Shown here piece after piece: positions 22,434 to 25,844 of a DNA stretch of 25,844 bases. A program made the position numbers and the translations under genes. The first letter of the stretch is position 1, and every line of letters begins with the position of its first letter. This DNA comes from CAYUPI01 sp964446585. Its GTDB lineage: Bacteria > Verrucomicrobiota > Verrucomicrobiia > Limisphaerales > UBA8199. The DNA is taken from the NCBI GenBank assembly GCA_964446585.1, contig CAYUPI010000072.1, positions 1-25,844 of the forward strand, read 5' to 3'. The notes beneath the pieces are model-generated. The model was given only the letters and a program-made list of their open reading frames with translations. It did not search any database and was not told the DNA's origin.

Positions 22434-23750
22434 ATGAGCAATGGCCGCAGAAGCCTGATCCTCTTTACGCGCTGCCCTGTTTCCGGCCAGGTTAAAACCC
22501 GGCTGATTCCCGCCCTCGGCGCGGAGGGGGCGGCGGCGTTGCACCGCCGGCTGGTTCTGCGCGCTCTGCGTGCCGCACACGAAGCTTGCCGTGCCATTCC
22601 CGCGGACCTGGAAGTGCACTTTGACGGGGGCACCGAACCAGCGATGAGCCATTGGCTGGGGGACAATGTCCGCTTTGTCTCACAGGGCGCGGGCGATCTG
22701 GGCGAGCGGATGGCTGTCGCATTCGAGGAAAGTCTCCGCGCCGGCTCAACCGCTACAGTTATCATTGGCAGCGATTGTCCCGGCCTTAGCCCCGACGTCA
22801 TCACGGAGGCATTCGCCCGTTTGATGGAGACTCCCGTTGTGCTGGGTCCAGCCCAGGACGGGGGTTATTACCTTATCGGCTTAAACCGACCAATGCCGGA
22901 ATTGTTCCGCGGTATCCCTTGGGGCACAGACCGAGTACTGGCCGATTCATTGGCCGTGCTGCAGCAGCGGGGCTGCAAGGCGGCTTTGCTAAAAACATTA
23001 TTGGACGTTGATAGGCCAGAAGACCTACCCACCTGGAACCGCATTGCGGATTCCGAAGCCCCCAGCTCGGAACGAGTTTCCGTCATTATCCCGGCACTGA
23101 ACGAAGAAGGACATATTGCCGCCACGTTGGCTGCAATAGGGCAATGTCCAGGTCACGAGATTATCGTCGTTGACGGCGGCAGCACCGATGCCACCGCCCA
23201 ACGTGCGAAGGAGGCAGGCGCGACTGTCCTCGCTTCGAAGCCCGGTCGCGCGCGTCAGATGAACGCAGGCGCTGTCAGAGCCACGAGAGGCGCCTTGCTG
23301 TTCTTGCACGCCGACACACTCCTTCCATCAGGCTGGGCGGAGGTTGTTACCCGAACTCTGCCCACACCTGGCGTGGTCGCTGGCGCCTTTGGCTTCCGTA
23401 TCGCGGGAAATTTTGCCGGCAAGTCTTTGGTGGAGTGGACTACTGGCCTGCGCTCTCGGTGGCTCCAGCGACCCTACGGCGACCAGGGGCTTTTCCTTGC
23501 CAAGGCGCTATTCGAAGAAATGGGCGGCTTCGCCGACTTGCCGATTATGGAAGATTACGAGATTGCTGCCCGACTACGACGGCGCGGGCGAATCACTACG
23601 GTCGAGGAAGCCGTACTTACCTCTGGCCGGCGCTGGCAATCTCTAGGTGTTCTTCGCACCACGGTCCGCAATCAGTGGATGCTGGCGGGCTACCACCTCG
23701 GGGTGAATCCTCAGAAGCTGGCAACACGATACCGCGCAATCGGACGCTGA
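22434..23750 (+). CDS. fused TIGR04282-TIGR04283 arsenosugar-type glycosyltransferase
   Basis: A 438-residue two-domain protein. Residues ~1-205 are a DUF2064/TIGR04282 domain, a nucleotidyltransferase-like glycosyltransferase fold: LFTRCPVSGQVKTRLIP, IIGSDCPGLSPDVI and GPAQDGGYYLIGL are its signatures. Residues ~215-438 are a TIGR04283 family-2 glycosyltransferase, with VSVIIPALNEEGHI, IIVVDGGSTDATA, GRARQMNAGA, LHADTLLP (metal-binding region) and GDQGLFL. Both families are named for their neighbourhood with ArsS and are thought to add or process sugar groups on arsenosugars. The two are separate genes in many genomes. ATG 22434 is chosen because it opens the domain directly after the previous stop; earlier in-frame ATGs (22341, 22392) overlap the flavoprotein gene. 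It ends 19 bases from the convergent arsS gene. Confidence 0.9.
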   Translation: MSNGRRSLILFTRCPVSGQVKTRLIPALGAEGAAALHRRLVLRALRAAHEACRAIPADLEVHFDGGTEPAMSHWLGDNVRFVSQGAGDLGERMAVAFEESLRAGSTATVIIGSDCPGLSPDVITEAFARLMETPVVLGPAQDGGYYLIGLNRPMPELFRGIPWGTDRVLADSLAVLQQRGCKAALLKTLLDVDRPEDLPTWNRIADSEAPSSERVSVIIPALNEEGHIAATLAAIGQCPGHEIIVVDGGSTDATAQRAKEAGATVLASKPGRARQMNAGAVRATRGALLFLHADTLLPSGWAEVVTRTLPTPGVVAGAFGFRIAGNFAGKSLVEWTTGLRSRWLQRPYGDQGLFLAKALFEEMGGFADLPIMEDYEIAARLRRRGRITTVEEAVLTSGRRWQSLGVLRTTVRNQWMLAGYHLGVNPQKLATRYRAIGR

Positions 23751-23769
23751 TGCTTTGGCGGAACACGGC

Positions 23770-24726
23770 TTAAGCTGCCGTTGTTTGCAGTGCCCCGCCG
23801 CAACTGCTTCCGCAACCCGCGGTGCACGCGAGACAGTGCTCGCCCGTGCGAATCGCCCAGCCATCGATCAGGTCCGGAGCCACGTCCCACAAGTAGAGCG
23901 GTTTGTCATTATGCATCTGCAATCCAAGCATCTGGTTGAAGTCGCAATCATATACCTCACCCATCCAACCGACGCTTAGCGTTGTCCGGCACATCAAGCT
24001 CTCGACCGTGACGGGATTAAAGCTCCCTGTGAGCAGTTCCAGGTATTCGTCCCATTTGCCGTGCTGGCGCAAATCTTCGGCGAAGCGGGCGATGGGTTGA
24101 TTCGTGATTGTGAAAAGGTTCGTGAACTCAATTCCGTGTCGGTTTCGCAATTCGCTTCTGTAATCCGCTTCAAGCCCCGCCTGAGGCGGCGGGAGGTACG
24201 GGCCAAGTGGGTTGTAAACCAGATTGAGCGGCAGGCGCGTGCCGTACCCGACGGCGTTCAGTTTCTTAAGCGCACGAATGCTTTTCTCGAAGACGCCTTC
24301 GCCGCGCTGGGCGTTCACGTTTTCTTCAAGATAGCACGGGAGCGATGCAACAACTTCGACCTCATACGCGGCTAGATATTCTGGCAGCCAACCGTAGGCG
24401 CTTGTTTCAATAATCGTAAGATTATTGCGATCAATGATGTGGCAGTGACAGCCGCGGGCCGTTTCGACCAAAAATCGAAAATGTTCGCTCAATTCAGGCG
24501 CGCCGCCGGTGATGTCCACCACCTTTGGCCGATGAGCCTGAATCCATTCTCCGACGCGGTGCGCCACGACCGCAGGCATCATTTCCGTGCGCCACGGGGC
24601 CGCGTCCACGTGGCAGTGGCGGCAGGTTTGGTTGCATTTGCGACCCACGTTGATTTGCAGTGTCTGCAATCGCGTGCGGCGAAGGCCCAAACCGTGCTGA
24701 TTGAGTTTTTCTTCGAAACGATTCAT
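23770..24726 (-). CDS. arsS: arsenosugar biosynthesis radical SAM protein ArsS
   Basis: A 318-residue radical SAM enzyme. ArsS-family proteins use S-adenosylmethionine to join a 5'-deoxyadenosyl group to dimethylarsenical, the first committed step to arsenosugars after ArsM methylation. The [4Fe-4S] motif is C31xxxC35xxC38 (CNQTCRHC), followed by HVDAAPWRTEMM and the SAM-binding segment VVDITGGAPELSEHFRFLV. The C-terminal part has LMCRTTLSVGWMGEVYDCDFNQML and the Cys-rich end C298, C301, C305 and C309 (HCLACTAGCGSSCGG). Some relatives carry selenocysteine in this C-terminal motif; here all are Cys and no in-frame UGA is seen. Its length matches the family. It is on the opposite strand to the other arsenosugar genes, with a structured leader of ~145 bases and no visible Shine-Dalgarno. 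No ArsM gene is in the window. Confidence 0.93.
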   Translation of the reverse strand: MNRFEEKLNQHGLGLRRTRLQTLQINVGRKCNQTCRHCHVDAAPWRTEMMPAVVAHRVGEWIQAHRPKVVDITGGAPELSEHFRFLVETARGCHCHIIDRNNLTIIETSAYGWLPEYLAAYEVEVVASLPCYLEENVNAQRGEGVFEKSIRALKKLNAVGYGTRLPLNLVYNPLGPYLPPPQAGLEADYRSELRNRHGIEFTNLFTITNQPIARFAEDLRQHGKWDEYLELLTGSFNPVTVESLMCRTTLSVGWMGEVYDCDFNQMLGLQMHNDKPLYLWDVAPDLIDGWAIRTGEHCLACTAGCGSSCGGALQTTAA

Positions 24727-24759
24727 CGTTACAGCACGAGATGAACGGGCTTACTCAAC

Positions 24760-24870
24760 TATTCCCACAATTTCGGCGGGAGTAAACCCCTAGTTGCTAT
24801 TCTTGTTCCGGGGATCGATTTACGGCAAAACGGAAAAGCGATTAGCAACCCTCAGTTAAAAGTGGGAATA
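24760..24870 (-). promoter_or_regulatory. nested hairpin in the arsS leader
   Basis: Three nested complementary pairs in the same order: TATTCCCAC (24760-24768) with GTGGGAATA (24862-24870), GTTGCTA (24793-24799) with TAGCAAC (24843-24849), and TTCCG (24806-24810) with CGGAA (24831-24835). Together they could fold the ~111 bases into one interrupted stem whose base is 33 nucleotides upstream of the arsS ATG. A leader regulatory RNA or an attenuator are possible readings; it matches no riboswitch class I know. Confidence 0.4.
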
Positions 24871-24876
24871 AGGGGC

Positions 24877-24992
24877 CGGAGCGCGAGCCGTCCTCGGTTC
24901 GATGCAGCCAGGAATGCAAGCGGGCGTCCAGGTTTATCGCCCGCCACGTACGCAGTCGCACCCGCTGCGAGCCGAGGACGGCTCGCGCTCCG
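24877..24992. repeat. intergenic inverted-repeat-bounded element
   Basis: Arms 24877-24901 and 24968-24992 are reverse complements over 25 bases with one mismatch; the core is GCGCGAGCCGTCCTCGG. The interior is 66 bases with a GCGGGCG/CGCCCGC inner stem. It shares the CGGAG...CCGTCCTCGG core of the arms and the overall size with the element in the WD40 gene, so both likely belong to one REP/MITE-like family. No ORF inside. Confidence 0.75.
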
Positions 24993-25026
24993 AAACCCAA
25001 GACAGAGGCGTCACAGTGACTCTTAA

Positions 25027-25844
25027 TTACTCCAGAAGATCACCTGGCCGATTTTTCGATGGTGCTGTCTCGCATTGCGGAATGCTTCCGTCCGGCTTAT
25101 GCCAGTAATCACGCTGTTTCTTAAACGGCATGATGAATGTGCGCCAGAGTCGGTTGTCGTCCGGCGAAGCGTAACCGGCGATGCCGATTTCGATTTTGGA
25201 TTGCGAAACGTTCAATCCGAGCGTTCGGTGCAGCCGATCCCACCACGGGAAGACGACGCCGAAATTGGAATTCGTTTCACGGCGGCTCTGCGAATGATGG
25301 ATACCGTGCATTCGCGGCGTGACGATAATCTTGTTCAGGCAGCGCTCAAAACGGATCGGAAGTCGCCAGTTGCTGTGATGAAACAATGTCTCACTCTGAA
25401 ATATGAGTTCGTAGACCGCAAACGGCATTAGCGACATTCCAATCAAGCTAATCTGCACAACACGAAAAAGTGTGGAGAACAACACTTCGCCGAAGTGAAA
25501 CCGGAAGCCGGTTGAAACGTCCAAGTCCGGGTCCATGTGGTGAACATTGTGAAATCGCCAGAGCCACGGAATTTTATGATTCAACATGTGCCAGTAGTAG
25601 AAACTCAAATCGAGTAGAAGGAAACCGGCGATGAATTCAGTCCAACGTGGAGGGTGGAGCCAGTGCATCAGTCCAAAGGGCTGCGCCGACGCCCAATTCA
25701 GGGTGGAGAGCGAGGAAGGTCGCACGACCAGCGCCGCGACCAAAAACGCCAGGGCCGAGACGCTAAGGTTCACCACGAGTCTTGCCAGCAGACCTGCTTT
25801 CGACGCACGGAGCGGAAAAAGCTTTTCCACCACGAACAGCAGAA
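25027..25844 (-). CDS. sterol desaturase / fatty acid hydroxylase family protein, 5' end outside window
   Basis: A membrane di-iron enzyme of the sterol desaturase/fatty acid hydroxylase superfamily, which hydroxylates or desaturates lipid chains with O2. The three histidine clusters are visible: HMLNH (HxxxH), HNVHH (HxxHH) and, near the C-terminus, HGIHHSQ (HxxHH), with FHHSN in between. At least three hydrophobic segments are present (LVVNLSVSALAFLVAALVV, FIAGFLLLDLSFYYW, and the stretch around VQISLIGMSLMPFAVYELIF). A GTG at 25833 could start the protein, but the frame stays open to the window edge (LLF just before VVEKLFPL) and relatives have a membrane helix there, so the gene is almost surely cut by the window. 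It lies upstream of arsS on the same strand. The substrate is unknown. Confidence 0.88.
   Translation of the reverse strand, partial: LLFVVEKLFPLRASKAGLLARLVVNLSVSALAFLVAALVVRPSSLSTLNWASAQPFGLMHWLHPPRWTEFIAGFLLLDLSFYYWHMLNHKIPWLWRFHNVHHMDPDLDVSTGFRFHFGEVLFSTLFRVVQISLIGMSLMPFAVYELIFQSETLFHHSNWRLPIRFERCLNKIIVTPRMHGIHHSQSRRETNSNFGVVFPWWDRLHRTLGLNVSQSKIEIGIAGYASPDDNRLWRTFIMPFKKQRDYWHKPDGSIPQCETAPSKNRPGDLLE

Larger units (their letters stand above)
24727..25026 (-). other. 300-base intergenic region upstream of arsS, filled with inverted repeats
   Basis: No gene seen. It contains a nested hairpin (24760-24870) close to the arsS start and an inverted-repeat-bounded element (24877-24992) close to the desaturase stop. 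Both are listed separately. Confidence 0.6.

Noticed and set aside
23770..23870. Selenocysteine codon in the C-terminal motif of ArsS
   Set aside because: Some relatives are selenoproteins, but the motif here is encoded with Cys codons and the frame ends at an ordinary TAA.
24877..24992. Rho-independent terminator of the desaturase gene
   Set aside because: The 25-base arms are 66 bases apart and no U-tract follows on either strand; similarity to the element inside the WD40 gene argues for a repeat family instead.

Overview
The window looks like a chromosomal segment from a Verrucomicrobiota bacterium, most likely of the Pedosphaera/Limisphaerales type. This is inferred from protein style, not from a marker gene. 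The clues are a secreted PPC-domain protein next to a secreted cytochrome c/WD40 protein, a eukaryote-like Ser/Thr kinase with kinesin-light-chain-type TPRs beside a TIGR02999-type ECF sigma factor, and a secreted repeat protein ending in a C-terminal domain common in that phylum. No tRNA, rRNA, CRISPR array or transposase gene was seen.

Layout. (1) 160-6042, + strand: a two-gene unit coding for a PPC-domain exported protein and a giant cytochrome c/WD40 protein. Both carry long Ala/Lys/Glu-rich helical segments. (2) 6087-7115, - strand: a WbpP/TviC-type UDP-GlcNAc C4-epimerase, convergent with the WD40 gene. (3) 7252-10186, + strand: a soluble PAS-GAF-GAF NarL-type histidine kinase overlapping its LuxR-type response regulator. 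(4) 10443-14238, + strand: a membrane-anchored Ser/Thr kinase-TPR protein followed by an ECF sigma factor. (5) 14594-16093: a secreted protein with two tandem copies of a ~190-residue domain. (6) 16094-16562: a gene-poor stretch with two RNA-like hairpins and the 5' stub of an alpha/beta hydrolase gene.

(7) 16674-23750, + strand: a tightly packed series that could be one transcript. It runs zinc alcohol dehydrogenase, SDR protein, a scar made of a RidA 5' end joined to an SDR 3' end, intact RidA, two tandem paralogous membrane proteins, a TVP38/TMEM64 protein, a MerA/Lpd-like flavoprotein and a fused TIGR04282-TIGR04283 glycosyltransferase. (8) 23770-24726, - strand: the radical SAM enzyme ArsS. 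(9) 25027 to the right edge, - strand: a sterol desaturase/fatty acid hydroxylase-family protein cut by the window.

The 20108-24726 part is an arsenosugar biosynthesis neighbourhood: ArsS and the two glycosyltransferase families are the recognised markers, and the TVP38 protein and disulfide-oxidoreductase-like protein are frequent companions. The arsenic methyltransferase ArsM that should feed it is not in the window. The ADH-SDR-RidA part resembles a transferred proteobacterial-type oxidoreductase cassette that has lost pieces by deletion.

The most unusual non-coding signal is a pair of ~112-116 bp elements bounded by the same kind of 24-25 bp inverted repeat. One is intergenic (24877-24992). 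The other sits in frame inside the WD40 gene (5388-5499) and is translated as an odd linker between propeller blades.
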